Assembly (NCBI RefSeq): GCF_022539505.1
Contig: NC_061510.1
Location: 392,690,249-392,754,248, forward strand
Source: Lolium rigidum
Lineage: Eukaryota > Streptophyta > Magnoliopsida > Poales > Poaceae
Direction of reading: 5' to 3'
Length of the DNA stretch: 64,000 nucleotides
Position 1 is the stretch's first letter. Every line of letters starts with the position of its first letter. Shown one piece after another: positions 45,672-57,674 of this stretch. Position numbers and translations under genes: made by a program. The notes under the pieces are model-generated. The model made no database searches. It saw only the letters and a list, made by a program, of their open reading frames with translations, and was not told where the DNA came from.

Positions 45672-47340
45672 GCAGATCGAAGAGCAAAAGGCGTTTCTTG
45701 CGCCGAAGAAGATGTTTATTCGACCGCAGAACGGTGAAGCACTTTGCCGAGACGAGAATGAAGAGACCTGAGCTGAGAGCTGATTATGACCGCTCTCTTG
45801 GACAGTCCTCTAGAGCGAGCAAAGAAGCAAAAAAGTCGCCCAGCTTGGACAGCAGGACATTCGGGCCGCACCCCACTTCATCGTGGAGCCATATCATGAT
45901 CCGGAGACGGCATCGATGATCGAACGGGCGGCTAGAGCTCGGGGAGCATCAGTTGAGTACGAAGATTACTATCCAACGGCTCAAGTGGTAAACACGTATA
46001 GATACGGAAAAGATCTCGTCAAACCCGGCGAGCTCGCGCGTCTAGGGACTCGGATGCGAAGGTTGCATGAATGGTACCTGAAAGCCTGTCGAAGAAGTGA
46101 AAGCTACCTCACGGTGTATCTTAGAGATGAGCATTACTTCCGGGGGGAAGACGAGATAAACATTGAGTTAGATGAACTGTTTCAGTTATTCAATCAAGAC
46201 GCCCTCGACAAAGCTGTCATCAGTTGCTACTGCCTGTAAGTGATTTATTTGTGTAATTAAGTTTGTAGCTCATTCATTTGCACTAACAATTATCCTCATT
46301 ATATTCTTTGTGTACGCTATACATTTAATTATGCAGAATGAAGAAGCTGGAATACAAAAGAGGCAAGCTCCTACCGCTGGGGTTCATAGACCCAAACACG
46401 AGTTCATGAAGTTACGGTTCAAGACTTCGCCAAGGACACGAGAGGACAACATCGTAATGTTTTTAGAGAAGCAAGCAGACAAAGAGGATATATTCTTTCC
46501 CTACAACTTCAAGTGAGTGTTATATATAACATACATTATGCTTGTGCACCTTCCACTTTATTCTCGTAATCATTGAGCTATGCTTGTGCAGTTTCCACTT
46601 TATTCTCCTAATCATTGATCTTCCCCTTGGAGTCGTAAAAGTCATGGACTCGAAACGTAAAGAATATGCGGAATGGGCGGACATGGCTGCCATCCTCCAG
46701 AGGTAGTTTCAATCAATTTCGTATTGGCATCTTCATCTGTTCTAATTCGAAGATATCATCAACTAATCAATTACTCATTTACTCATTATTTTTTGCCGGG
46801 CAGGGCTTGGAAACGGTTCATCAATACTGTTCCGGGTAAATGGAAACCGGAGCTTACATTTGAAGATTACCCTGTAAGTAGTACTATATATATAGCTATG
46901 TCCGTGAAACTTTATATATGATATTTACTTTCAATACGATGCTTGATTATTAGTTTGATCGAACTATTTTTTCGTAAAGTGTATGAGGCAGGAACAAGGG
47001 AATAACTTATGTGGATACTACGTCCGCACCTTCATGCGTGACATGGCCTGTCCCAAGGGTGGGGATGCCCGTATACACCACACTCGTGTACGATAACAAA
47101 ATTTCACAATTAATCTTAATTAGTACCATCTATTGTATTGAGTTCCATTCATATATTGATCTCCCTTTTTAAATATAGATGACACGCCTGCGGAACACTC
47201 TCATAACGGAGGATCAAATAAAAGCAATTCAAGAGGAAATCGCGGGATTCTTTATTACCGAGGCCCTTACCCCAGGTGGAGAGCACTATCGGCGGATCGT
47301 GACGGGGGATGAAATCCGTCGAGGAGATGTTGTATTGTAA
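45672..47340 (+). CDS. Ulp1-type (C48) cysteine protease module of CACTA
   Basis: A multi-exon region following the TNPA-like part. Exons with good GT-AG borders: about 45883-46235 (ends CYC), 46337-46512, 46592-46702, 46804-46873, 46980-47085 and 47179-47340 (stop TAA). Blocks in order: DEHYFRGEDEINIELDELFQ, FQLFNQDALDKAVIS, then the protease core. The core holds a His in FHFILLII, an Asp in VMDSKRKE, and a Cys in NNLCGYYV, which fit the His-Asp-Cys arrangement of Ulp1/SENP deSUMOylating proteases. The core exons have no stops. The 5' part (45672-45882) is in a different frame and may be damaged. The role in the CACTA element is not established; it could remove SUMO-like tags from transposase or host proteins. 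Confidence 0.7.
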
Positions 47341-47772
47341 ATATGCATGCATTACGTGTACTGTTGACGATGTCGTGTACTGTTGACGATGTCTATATAT
47401 ATTCATGACGATTTTTTGTGGTTTCTTGAATGATATATATGCATTGCTGAAACTCTGCCGCGGCAGAGAAACGCCCTGTTTCTCTGCCGCGGCAGAGAAA
47501 CGCTGGTACAGCCTAAACCTGTGCCGCGGCAGAGAAATAGCAATTCTCTGCCGCGGCAGAGAACCCCAGGCCCGGTTCGTAACACGAACCGGGACCAAAG
47601 GCCATCCACCGCGAGCTCCCTGGCCGCACCACGTGTCGAGGCCTTTAGGCCCGGTTCAACTTTGAACCGGGACTAAAGGGTACCCCTTTAGTCCCGCCCA
47701 GTTGGTCCCGGTTTGGGAACCGGGTCTGAAGGCCCAAATGGACCGGGCCTACTGCCCCTTTTTCTACTAGTG
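47341..47772 (+). repeat. CACTA subterminal palindromes and right terminus
   Basis: Perfect palindromes CTCTGCCGCGGCAGAG lie at 47453-47468, 47482-47497 and 47546-47561, with a degraded copy at 47522-47534. Next come CCCGGTTCGT ... ACGAACCGGG (47571-47593) and further CCCGGTT/AACCGGG pairs. The element ends TTTTTCTACTAGTG at 47772. Its inverse CACTAGTAGAAAAAGGGG pairs with CACTAGTGGAGAAGAGG at 21432. The next three bases are CTG, the target-site duplication. Confidence 0.92.
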
Positions 47773-48446
47773 CTGGCTACATTTTCCTAAAGCACCGTCA
47801 GTTACCTGCTGCGAATTCTACCAAGTTTCTTTATTTGCACAACGGTAGGTTGTAGGTATGCAGCTTCTTTTCTTTGTTTCTACATTCCAAAATTAGTGTT
47901 CAATCTGATGTAATATGTAATTTTTTAAACTTAGAAAATTCAACCCTGATGTTCAAGATGATGTTGAAGTTGGGGATTTCAGGTTGGAGTGGTAGGTCCG
48001 AAGATGGTGTCACACGAGCGGAAGAAAAGATTGAGGATACTGCATGCAGCAGCGTTGGCGATGAAGCAAACCACGATAATTTTCTTTAGCTTGTGATTGG
48101 CGGTGTTCTTCAAAACCAGGTACTAACCTGTACTATGCTCCAGATTAATATCTGGTGATTATTAGGAGACACTCTATTGATTAATCATGTGTGCAAGCGT
48201 GCAAGGATCCCATGTGCATCGCGGAACTCACATTGCTACCATCGATAGAACATCAACGATACAGAAACAAAAAAAAAAACTTCAGACGAACATATCATGT
48301 CGTGCCTTGAATACCCTAGGCAGCTGCAGAAGGAGGATGGGGTCTGACAATAAGAACGATGACAAACAAGATGGTTTGCAATGGTACTAACTGCTTACCA
48401 TCGAATTCAGCAATAGTAAGTGGCATTGATAATCCAGCTAGCAATG
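47773..48446. other. CACTA flank, no gene recognised
   Basis: Moderate AT content. A short frame with GISGWSGRSEDGVTRAEEKI (about 47965-48089) and a second at 48187-48390 match no family I know. In the corrected order this DNA was originally joined to the flank at 21433 and beyond. Confidence 0.35.
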
Positions 48447-48937
48447 CTCAAAAAATCGCTAATCTTAACTTATCGACCAGCCTTAAAATAGAGATTAATC
48501 GCCTATCGGCCGATTAATCGATTTTACCGGTTGCCCATTTATCGGCTTATTTTTTTGTGAATCCAAATTTTCAGCACTAAATTTCTATAATATGATATTA
48601 AAAATAATATTGGAGTATTGAGTAGAAGTCTTGCCTTGATTCTTTGCATTTGAATCAATAAAAATAAAAATTTTGAGTTAATGCATAGTTCTATAAGATC
48701 ATAGGATGAAAATATCGATTTCCATACAAAATTTCAGCGAAATTTCACTGGCAATCGGCCGAAATATCGGTCACCAGAGTGAAAATCGGATGAAATATCG
48801 GCCCTGAGACAGAAAATCGGCCGAAATATCGGTGTCGTGATAAATTAGCCGATATGCTGAAATCTTATCGGTTACCACCCGATTCACGATAAATCGGCCG
48901 ATAAATAGGTATCTCGGCCGATTTTTTGAACAATATA
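48447..48937. mobile_element. MITE-like element rich in ATCGGCCGA
   Basis: The left end 'tgctcaaaaaatcg' and the inverse of the right end 'ttgttcaaaaaatcggccga' form inverted repeats over about 45 bp. Inside are many copies of 'atcggccgaaatatcgg' and 'ttatcggc'. There is no coding sequence. The target duplication is unclear and the superfamily is unassigned (a hAT- or Mutator-type MITE is possible). Confidence 0.55.
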
Positions 48938-49306
48938 GTATATATGTGGTTTGTGTTGGTGTTTTTCCATTCAAATATAAGTTTTGTACCTTCCCCACCG
49001 ACACCAACGTGTATATTGATGATTGATGAGGAACTGATTAATTATTATACGGAGTCGATAACTATAATTTTCATAGGCATAGAGAATGTAATTTAAACAT
49101 TTATTTTATTTGAACATTTTATAAAATATGGAAATTTTGAAAATTTTCACAATTTTCGTTTTTTAAATATTTTAAATCTGAATTTTTTTATTCGAAGATT
49201 TTTTTTCTTAAAAGCCTAAATTTGTTGAAATCTATGTTTTTTTGCTGAAGCCACGGGGAGAAGCAGTGGCAGTGTGTGGGGATGTGATGCACATTTTTTT
49301 TTATCT
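48938..49306. other. AT-rich DNA, no feature
   Basis: Low-complexity AT-rich stretch with 'aaaattttgaaaattttcac'-type runs. It may be the 3' body of the Helitron whose end is at 49336. Confidence 0.4.
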
Positions 49307-49336
49307 CCCGTCGCAACGCACGGGCATTTTTACTAG
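49307..49336 (+). mobile_element. Helitron 3' terminus candidate
   Basis: CCCGTCGCAACGCACGGG can form a short hairpin (CCCGT/ACGGG stem). It is followed after nine bases by CTAG and then T, the layout of a Helitron 3' end (hairpin, then CTRR, inserted before T). The matching 5' TC end could not be placed. Confidence 0.5.
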
Positions 49337-52300
49337 TATAATATAATATATTAATATTAATATTAATATAATATAAAAAGGGAGAGAGGGGCAGATCCAA
49401 CAGATCTCAACCATTCAACCCCGTCGATTTAACGATCAAGATCGCCCCCGTGTTGAGCAGCAAACACGTTGAGGTTAATGGCCTGCCTAATTCCTTAGTC
49501 CTTACGCTGATTGGACCCCGGAACCTTCCCTTTCCTCCAACTGCCTAATTCCTTTCCTCCACGATCCACGATCCAGTTGCTGAAATCACGCCGACGTCCC
49601 CAAAGCCCGCATTGCCCTGCCCTGCGCCTCCACCTCCACGTCTGCGCTGCCCTACCTGCGCCGCCGCCTCCCCGGACCCATGGGCCGGCACTGCCCACAT
49701 CGGCACCTCCCCGAGCCCGACGACACTGCAGTGCTCTTCACTGCTCCATCGTCCCAACGTCACCTCCCCGAAGCCGCCGTCGTGGACTACGCCGCCTGTG
49801 CTTTACCCGTCCAGAACGCGAGCCCACCCCCGTTGCGCCCGCTGCCGTCATGTAACCTGCACCCGCCCGTGCCAAGCTCGACGACAAGGTCCCGATCCGA
49901 GCCACGCAGTAGCGCCGGATCCCGGCCTGCACACGGAACACAACACCAGAATTGAAGGTGTGTTTTCTGAATTTTTTACGCATACTGAAAGAACCAAGTT
50001 TGTGTCAACTTCACAACAAAAGCATGTATATTATAATGTAAGCCAACAGCTTACTGAGTGTAATTTTATTAAAAACAGATAAATTATGGCTTGCGGTGAT
50101 CACCTGGGGAGCTAATTCGAGTTCGTATCAAGCCTGCTTGGTATTCCTACTCTCCGAGCTCCTGTACAGGTTTTACATTAATTGTCCCTTAGTACAAAGC
50201 ATTGGTATGCTCACTATGTTTTGCTCCAGCTGACATCTATTCGGATTAAATAGCTAACACAATGTTAGTCTATCTGGAGATGGAGTTAATCAGTGACTTA
50301 CTTTTTAATTAATCAATTATGTGTTAGATGACGATTTTCTCACTTCTCACTAAAGAGGTGATTGCATTTGTATTGTGCTGAGGGCAATGCCACCAAAGGG
50401 CATTTACAATCTGAAGGGTGAAACAAAGATTTCATAGTGTTCATGGCAAGAGGTAACCAAGGTTTATGATGTGCATAGCGGTTCACTAAGCAAACTGGTC
50501 AAACTGAATAGCGGTACTGTTACGGCAGCTTTGAATATTGAATACAGTTTTTGGTTCTTATGTCATTGCCGACCGTGTTGAAGTAATGGTTAAATTTAAG
50601 GAGTTGTTTGGATAGCTATTGTGCCATGTATTTTATGATAGACCTTTGTTGCTCATTATTATGGTTCTGAAGCTCAATTTTGAGGAAAATCCCTACAACG
50701 CAAGAAACCATCATTTCTCTTTAGACTTGATTCCGGTGACTGACAACAATTTGGGCATTACATTTTATTTACCTATAATTTTTGGATGCTCTGAATACTA
50801 AACCATTAGCGCCTGCACATAACAATGCGGCGACACTGAACGAGGGCATGGTTCCAGCGAGCGCACGCATCATCCATTGCGTTATTCTTGCACATACAAG
50901 GTGTGATAGCGCTCCATCGCTTTTCACATATGAGCAGACGGTCTTGACATGCAAATCCCTTGATAGAGGTTAGTTCATTTTCAGTCTATTTTCTTTTTAT
51001 GGTCGTCCATTGATTTCATATGGTTTTGAAGTTTACACCGGTCAGAAATCTATATCAAATGGCCTCTCAGTTTAGGCCTGAGTGCAAGTCAATGTTCTCT
51101 CAACTGAACTCTACATGCTACAATTAACAATGGAACAGTATAGTCCAAGGCACAAAGTCAAGAATTACATAATGAGTAGTCCAAACCTTTGCCATTTTTA
51201 ATTTTCTTTTGTATATTTGAAGATCATATATATACTGAGTGCTAAACTTCGGTTGTATAAAACATTGTTTTCCCACATGTTTGCATTTTTTATGTAGAAC
51301 ACATGAGGGTGTAATTTGTCATTTGATCTGTTTTCAATAGAGATCAACATCTGGTAGCATGTTTCATGTAGCCAGGTGGAAATTGATTATCTATGTAGTT
51401 TATCATTTCAGCGGTATTTCCAGTCTTCCCATTACCTATACATGCACTAAGTACCTCTTTGTGTCTATTCCATGTATAAATGTACCAATGTACTCTCAAG
51501 TTAATGTAACAATTCCATCAAATTTAATTGTTTTATGTCCTTACAGTCATTATGATCTTGTGTATTTCATCAAGACATGCATTCCACATTGCTCATTGCC
51601 TTGCTAGGTCTTTTTTCCAAATCTGGTGGAGGTCATGGTGGACACAAGAAATCGTGTTCCCATTGCTTTCATTATCAGCACAACTTACTGGGAATCAATT
51701 TCTTTCCAGATGTAAGAAAATATTTGCTCTTTGTAGGACACTACATAGCTATTTCAAGGCAACACATTTTAAAAAAAAAGTTTGCTTGGAGGTACTCAAA
51801 GGACGTGAACTTGAAGATCTATTTATTTTCCTTGCTGGCTGAATGAACTTTGGGGTGAAAACCTGAACTTGAGGCAGCAAACAAGCATTAATTTTGTATT
51901 GTCAGCAATGTTAGTGGACGAGTGCAAACATTTTACATTGTATATTTCTTTTGTTTTCAGTATCATGATTTTAGTTGCATTAGTATTGTCTTATAGAACA
52001 AATGCATCATCCTGCTTTTAGCAGAATAGCAGAGATCTGATCATGCCTACATATCTTGCTTGGTTTGATTCTAATCTCTGTTTTACTATTCTATGTCTCA
52101 TGAACGAAGTGCATATATGAAGGAAAGGCTCCAAGGAGAAAGAGAAATCATGTAATTAGATGCTGCTTATGGAAAGGCTCGGTTCTCAATGATGTCATTG
52201 GGTAGTACTGCTCTTTCCTTGAAAAGTTTTTTTTTCTTGAAAAGGCTCTCTATGATGTCATTTTGCCTATTTTACTTGTAGAAATTTAAATTGGTGTACT

Positions 52301-53532
52301 AATGGCCAATTGACCATTGCAAATCTATAGATGTTTTGAACTTTTCTGTTGATTGATATATTTTTTTGTCACAACCTCATAAGATTTTCAGCCTTTTCTT
52401 TGAAGGTATGATCTTCCTCCTAATAGTTATAGTTGTGGCTGTTATCCTCTACAGGGAATTAAATTGTGAGTTATGGTGATTCCCTAATAATTTCTGCTTA
52501 CACGCTGTTGCTAATTTGTAGTGAGGACAGTAAATATACTGACTTGAGATAATTATTATGTACGTTAGTTTCTTCAGGTCTTGCATTTGTCCTTGTTTCT
52601 ATTCTGATATTTTTCTTAAATTGTGTGTAGTTGCAGTATCCATTTCGGAGACACTTGGAATAAACTGGTAGACTGCTTTGCGGAATCAGTATTTACTATT
52701 TAAGATAGCAACAAAGCTTCCAATGTTGAATGTGGAGTGCAATTTCAGTTTTTATTTGGTAAAATGTTTTTTGCCGCACAATTGTCTATGATGTATTCAA
52801 CATCCTTGAATCAGTTTAGGAGGTGAGCAGGGGTATCGCCCGGGCTTGACGGTGGTGCAACACCATATACCGAGTGTTTGGTTACGTATTTTAAAGAAAA
52901 AATAGCATCCTAAGCAGTGTGACCTGTTCAGAAATTAAGCAGATGTTGGTTTGGATGATATTCTGATGTAGTAGGATATGTATGCTAATACAAGTAACGG
53001 GTTCTTTGGTATCACTGTATTGATCATTTTTAGACTAGAGTTTGTTGGAAAATATATAATGGAACTACTAGCTGGGATGAAAAATATTTTAATTGCACAT
53101 AAATGGATAACAAAAACTTCTTCCATCAGTTACCACAGCCAAATTACCATATATTTGCTTACTGCAAGGAAACTCATAACTTGTGTTCCGAATAGCTCCA
53201 GGCCTATCACCATGGAAAAAATACTTCAGCATGGTTCCATTAGTATTTTACATTGTTCTCTTTTCTGTGCATTGTTATTTTTGCCAATAGAAGGTTCAAG
53301 CATGGTTAAAATTTTGTTATATGTCTTATGAAATAGTAATGAAGATTTTTGTCTAAGTTTGGAGTTTCATACAAATGACAGTAATGAAGTAGCTTATGTA
53401 ACATTATGGATAGTACCATTGTTCGTGCATATCCAAAAAAAAAGTTTGAAAAATTTACAGTATATCTATAATTTCTTACTGAAAGTAACTTTTTAGTGTA
53501 AGGACATTACAAAGGATTGTAAATTTAATAAT
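49337..53532 (+). other. Helitron-like cargo region, unidentified transcription unit
   Basis: A GC-rich first-exon-like part (49500-49960) with Pro/Arg/Ala-rich frames is followed by about 3.5 kb of AT-rich, intron-like DNA. Small frames lie at 50782-50973 (LNTKPLAPAHNNAATLNEG) and 51577-51846 (SKSGGGHGGHKKSCSHCFHY). None matches a known domain. The layout suggests a gene fragment carried by a Helitron or a non-coding RNA locus; no function is claimed. Confidence 0.3.
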
Positions 53533-53563
53533 GAGACGTGCGTTGTACGTGCACACTTACTAG
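53533..53563 (+). mobile_element. Second Helitron 3' terminus candidate
   Basis: GACGTGCGTTGTACGTGCAC (GTGC/GCAC stem) is followed by ACTTACTAG and T, similar in layout to 49307-49336. The two ends lie 4.2 kb apart in the same orientation, so the second may close a Helitron inserted next to the first. Confidence 0.45.
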
Positions 53564-54039
53564 TCGTAGTAAATATGTGTTAGTCACGGGGTGTTTACTC
53601 GGTGGAATCAGAAAACAATATAATGTTTAAATCATGAAATTTTATGTACCCTAAAAAGTCATCGTGCTAAGACATACGCAGTAGTTATTTAAACAAACCT
53701 ACATTCCACAATTTAACCAAGCTTGGTAAATGAATTTGCACCTGACAGACCGTGTATTAGTAAGTGGTTATATGTTGTTGGTAAATTATATTGGACATAT
53801 TATGAATCCGTCAATCTACTCTTCGTAAGGTAGGTTCCTACATTTCTTCCACAGATCAGAGTCCTTACCTAAATCAGTAAATCAGGGTTATGTGTTGTCG
53901 AAGGTAGTCTAAAAAACAAGAAGTGTAAATATTTGTAGAAGTGAACTTGTTAAATGTCGTTCTGAACATTCAGATGAGATTATTAATTACCTCTTTCCCT
54001 ATAAAAGCTTGGTATTTTGACATGTCTAGAAAGCTTTTG
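53564..54039. other. AT-rich spacer
   Basis: About 480 bp with no gene, repeat unit or terminal motif that I can support. Confidence 0.5.
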
Positions 54040-54320
54040 GACAAGTAAAGAGTGTGGTTGTACCTCAAGGCTATTAGAGTTCAAACCACAAGTTTAACAT
54101 CTGTGTGTCTCATAAAGGCGGAATATTTATTTAGTAGGAAGCGATATTTTCATCGACAACGAGGCGTTTGTGATGGCTTCATCAATTTCAAGATTTAATC
54201 CGTTGGCTCTGTTTTCCGAAGGTGCTCGTAGAGGTAGGTTGTGCGTGTGCGCGTTCATAGGGTGAGTGTATGTGCATGTATGTAAACGCATGCGTACATA
54301 CGATATTTTTTTTTTAAAAA
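54040..54320 (+). mobile_element. tRNA-derived SINE, degraded
   Basis: A B-box-like GAGTTCAAACCACA (54077) is followed by a body with 'ggcggaatatttatttagtaggaagcgat', 'cgacaacgaggcgtttgtgatggcttcatc' and the tail 'gtgcgtgtgcgcgttcatagg' type. It then ends 'tgagtgtatgtgcatgtatg' and a T/A-rich tail. This order matches a common Triticeae SINE whose sequence I recall. The 5' A-box part is decayed. Confidence 0.65.
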
Positions 54321-54596
54321 AAACTACTTTTTTGCACTTCCAAAACTATACTTCACCACTCAAAATTTAGAGTCCAAGATGCAGCCCACCGGGAGAGTTC
54401 TGAGCAGCCTGCAAGAAGAGATGACTTGCCGGGCCAATTCTTATCCTAGGCTGTGGGCAGGCCAAGTTAGTTAGGCAGGTTACGCAATTGCAAAGAAAAA
54501 TAGTGTCGATTGACCGATTGCAAATCGAGCTAGCTTTGCTTTGCTCGTTCAGGCCGGCTGACGTCCTCCTATGTACTCCAACGTCTTGCAAACATA
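54321..54596. other. Spacer before the Harbinger-like end
   Basis: No gene seen. It ends just before GGGCGCGTTTGGTAGCC. Confidence 0.5.
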
Positions 54597-54976
54597 GGGC
54601 GCGTTTGGTAGCCTACATACTTCTCGGTTCACATCGGGTCAGTAATTTTGGCTCGTTTTGCCAGGATCGAGTCGAGTTCTTGCACGAACAGCTTCTCAAA
54701 GCAGCGTCGGGACAGGCTCTGGAGGAACGTTCGGTTCGGTAGTTTCCAGCGGTGCAGGAAAATCTCCACGCCGACTGATGCAAAAGGGAATCTTCGGCGC
54801 ACGCGTGGAGACGAGAATAGAGATGGTAGTAGCTGTGGCGCGCATCGGCGAAAAGCGAAAAGGGGGCGGGAAGGATTCCGTCACCTCCGGCCGCGCCCCA
54901 TGGCCTATTTCTACCCCTCCTCCACTGTCCCCCCCCCCCAAATTTCGAGCTCCTCCTCCCATCGGCAAGCAGGTAA

Positions 54977-55087
54977 ATGGCGCACGCATCTCCGGTCGGC
55001 GACGGTTGCAGCAGCGGTGGCGGCGAGTGCATCTGGGCTGCTTCATCTACTTCCTGGTGCAGCGCAACTTCACCTCCGGCGATGACT
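54977..55087 (+). CDS. Myb/SANT-like gene, putative exon 1
   Basis: ATG at 54977 opens 37 codons (MAHASPVGDGCSSGGGECIW...) and ends in phase 0 at a GTAAGG donor (55088). The next exon begins in phase 0 at 55406 after TTTGTAG. The Ser/Gly-rich start is typical of low-complexity first exons of this family. Start choice is uncertain because the upstream GC-rich part is open in other frames. Confidence 0.45.
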
Positions 55088-55405
55088 GTAAGGCATCCCT
55101 TATCCTGGTACCGCGGTAATGTTTAGATCTAGATTAGGAATAGTAAGATCTTGTCTAGGGTTTGGTTTTGTAGCAGGGGTTAGTTCGAATTGTGGTGAGC
55201 TATCATGATCTAGCTAGGGTTCGACATTTCCGGTTGCTACTTTATCCCAAATGTGCTCACCTACCATGATCTTGCAAGGGTTTATGCTATTCACAGTTGC
55301 AATGAACTGATTATTTGATTTAGGATGATTGTTGATATGGTTTGTGTTATTCACATGTCTTTGCGTCCAAGTAGATTCATGTTGTATGTACTACGATGTT
55401 TGTAG

Positions 55406-55942
55406 GACTCCTTCTATGATGACTTTAGCCAGACGCTTGTCTGCGTTGGGGACTCTCAGATCCCTTCGCAAGTTCCCGATTCACAGCCCATCTATGACTC
55501 CAAGGTGGCGGTCACCCCTATGCATGTGTCTGACCTAGTGGCTCAGGTAGCGGTAGAGGTCGCAGCTAGGTTGGCCACCACAAAGAAGAACAAGAACCGT
55601 AGGGAAGCGAAAAGCGCCTTGAAGACCGGGCAGAAAGGGACTGCCACTATGAAATGGCTTCCATTCATGTCCAACTTCGTGTTGGAGAAGATGTGCGGCT
55701 TGATCTAGAGTGGAGTGAGAACTGACAAAGGATTCAAGGAAGTCCATCTAAATGATGTGGCGAAGGGCCTTTTTGACCACTGTGGTGTCTCCGTGTGCTC
55801 CACTCAGGTGTACAACCACCTAAGGAAGTGGAGCCAGAAGTGTCTCACCATTAGTAGGCTCCGCGATCTAAGCGGGGCTCAATGGTGTGAGGATACCAAA
55901 TGCATCATCCTTGAGGGTGAGCACTACTGCGGGCACGTCGCA
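55406..55942 (+). pseudogene. Myb/SANT-like (PIF/Harbinger ORF1) gene, exon 2
   Basis: A 179-codon exon from GAC at 55406 to GCA at 55942. It reads DSFYDDFSQTL, TPMHVSDLVAQVAVEVAAR, a Lys-rich patch, and then a Myb/SANT-like DNA-binding domain: KWLPFMSNFVLEKMCGLI, VRTDKGFKEVHLNDVAKGLF, STQVYNHLRKWSQKC and ISRLRDLSGAQWCED. One in-frame TAG (55706-55708) replaces what is Gln in relatives; the frame is otherwise open. ORF1 proteins of Harbinger elements bind DNA and help import the transposase. The exon ends at a GTGAG donor that is also the target duplication of an LTR element. Confidence 0.75.
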
Positions 55943-55947
55943 GTGAG

Positions 55948-57674
55948 TGATGTCTACGGGTGCTTCTATTCTTGTAGACAGTGTTGGGCCTCCAAGAGCA
56001 GAGGTTTGTAGAACAACATCAAGTTTCCCTTAAGTGGATCACCCAAGGTTTATCGAACTCAGGGAGGAAGAGGTCAAAGATATCCCTCTCAAGCAACCCT
56101 GCAACCACAAAGCAAGAAGTCTCTTGTGTCCCCAACACACCTAATAGGTGCACTAGTTCGGCGAAGAGGTAGTGAAATACAGGTGGTATGAATAAGTATG
56201 AGCGGTAGCAATGGCACCGAGAAAAGTGCTTTGCTGTCCAGGAGCGGCGTGTGGTTGATGGTGGTAATATTGCAGGCAGTATAAATGCAGTAAAACGAGT
56301 AAACAAGCAGCGATAGCGATATTTAGGAACAAGGCCTAGGGATCATACTTTCACTAGTGGACACTCTCAACATTGATCACATAACAGAATAAATAGATAG
56401 ATGCTAGACTCTACACCCTCTTGTTGGATGATGAACACCACTAAGCGTGTAGGATTACACGAACCCTCAATGCCGGAGTTAACAAGCTCCACAATATTCA
56501 ATGTTCATATTTAAATAACCTTAGAGTGCATAACGAGATCAACATAACCAAACCAAGTACTAACATAGCATGCACTACTCGTCACCTTCACACTACGAAA
56601 GGAGGAATATATCACATCAATACTATCATAGCAATAGATAACTTCATAATCTACAAGAGATCACAATCATAGCCTACGCCAAGTACTACACGATGCACAC
56701 ACTCGTCACCATTACACCGTGCGGGAGGAATAAACTACTTTAATAACATCACTAGAGTAGCACACGGATATATTGTGATACAAAACACATTGCAATCATA
56801 AAGAGATATAAATAAGCACTTCACTATGTCATTCATAACAGTGAATAAGTATTACGTGAAATATAGCCTAAGAGACCCATACGGTGCACACACTTGTCAC
56901 CTTTACACACGTGGGACAAGGAGTCTCCGGAGATCACATAAGTAAAATCCACTTGACTAGCATAATGACATCTAGATTACAAGCATCATCATATGAATCT
57001 CAATCATGTAAGGCAGCTCATGAGATTATTGTATTGAAGCACATAGGAGAGAGATTAACCACATAGCTACCGGTACAGCCCCGAGCCTCGATGGAGAACT
57101 ACTCCCTCCTCATGGGAGACAGCAGCGTTGATGGAGATGGCGGTGGTGTCGATGGAGGAGCCTTCCGGGGGCACTTCCCCGTCCCGGCGGCATGCCGGAA
57201 CAGAGACTCCTGTCCCCCAGATCTTGGCTTCGCGATGGCGGCGGCTCTGGAAGGTTTTCTCTAGTTTCGTCGAACGTCATAGGGTTTTCGCGATGGAGAC
57301 CTTAAGTAGGCGGAAGGGCGGCCTCGGAAGGGGCCTGGTGGGCCCACACTAGGGGGGCGCGGCCCCCCTCTGGCCGTGCCAGGGTGTTGTGTGGGGCCCC
57401 CAGGGCTCCCCTCTGGCGGCTCACGGGTGTTCTGGAAGCTTCGTCCAATTATAAGACTCTGGGCGTTGATTTCGTCCAATTCCGAGAATATTTCCTTACT
57501 AGGATTTCTGAAACCAAAAACAGCAGAAAACAGGAATTGGTACTTCGGCATCTCGTCAATAGGTTAGTTCCGGAAAACGCATAATAATGACATATAATGT
57601 GTATAAAACATGTGAGTATCATCAATAATGTGGCATGGAACATAAGAAATTATCGATACGTCGGAGACGTATCA
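55948..57674 (-). repeat. 3' LTR of the non-autonomous element
   Basis: 1727 bp, minus-strand start TGATACGTCTCCGACGTATC at 57674, end CCCGTAGACATCA at 55948. It carries a GC-rich block near 57150-57440 and a 'taagtaggcggaaggg' promoter-proximal motif. Confidence 0.95.

Noticed and set aside
2145..54000. Further exons of the oxidosqualene cyclase
   Set aside because: I looked for the conserved LYVTG, DCTAE and QW-type motifs on both strands and did not find them.
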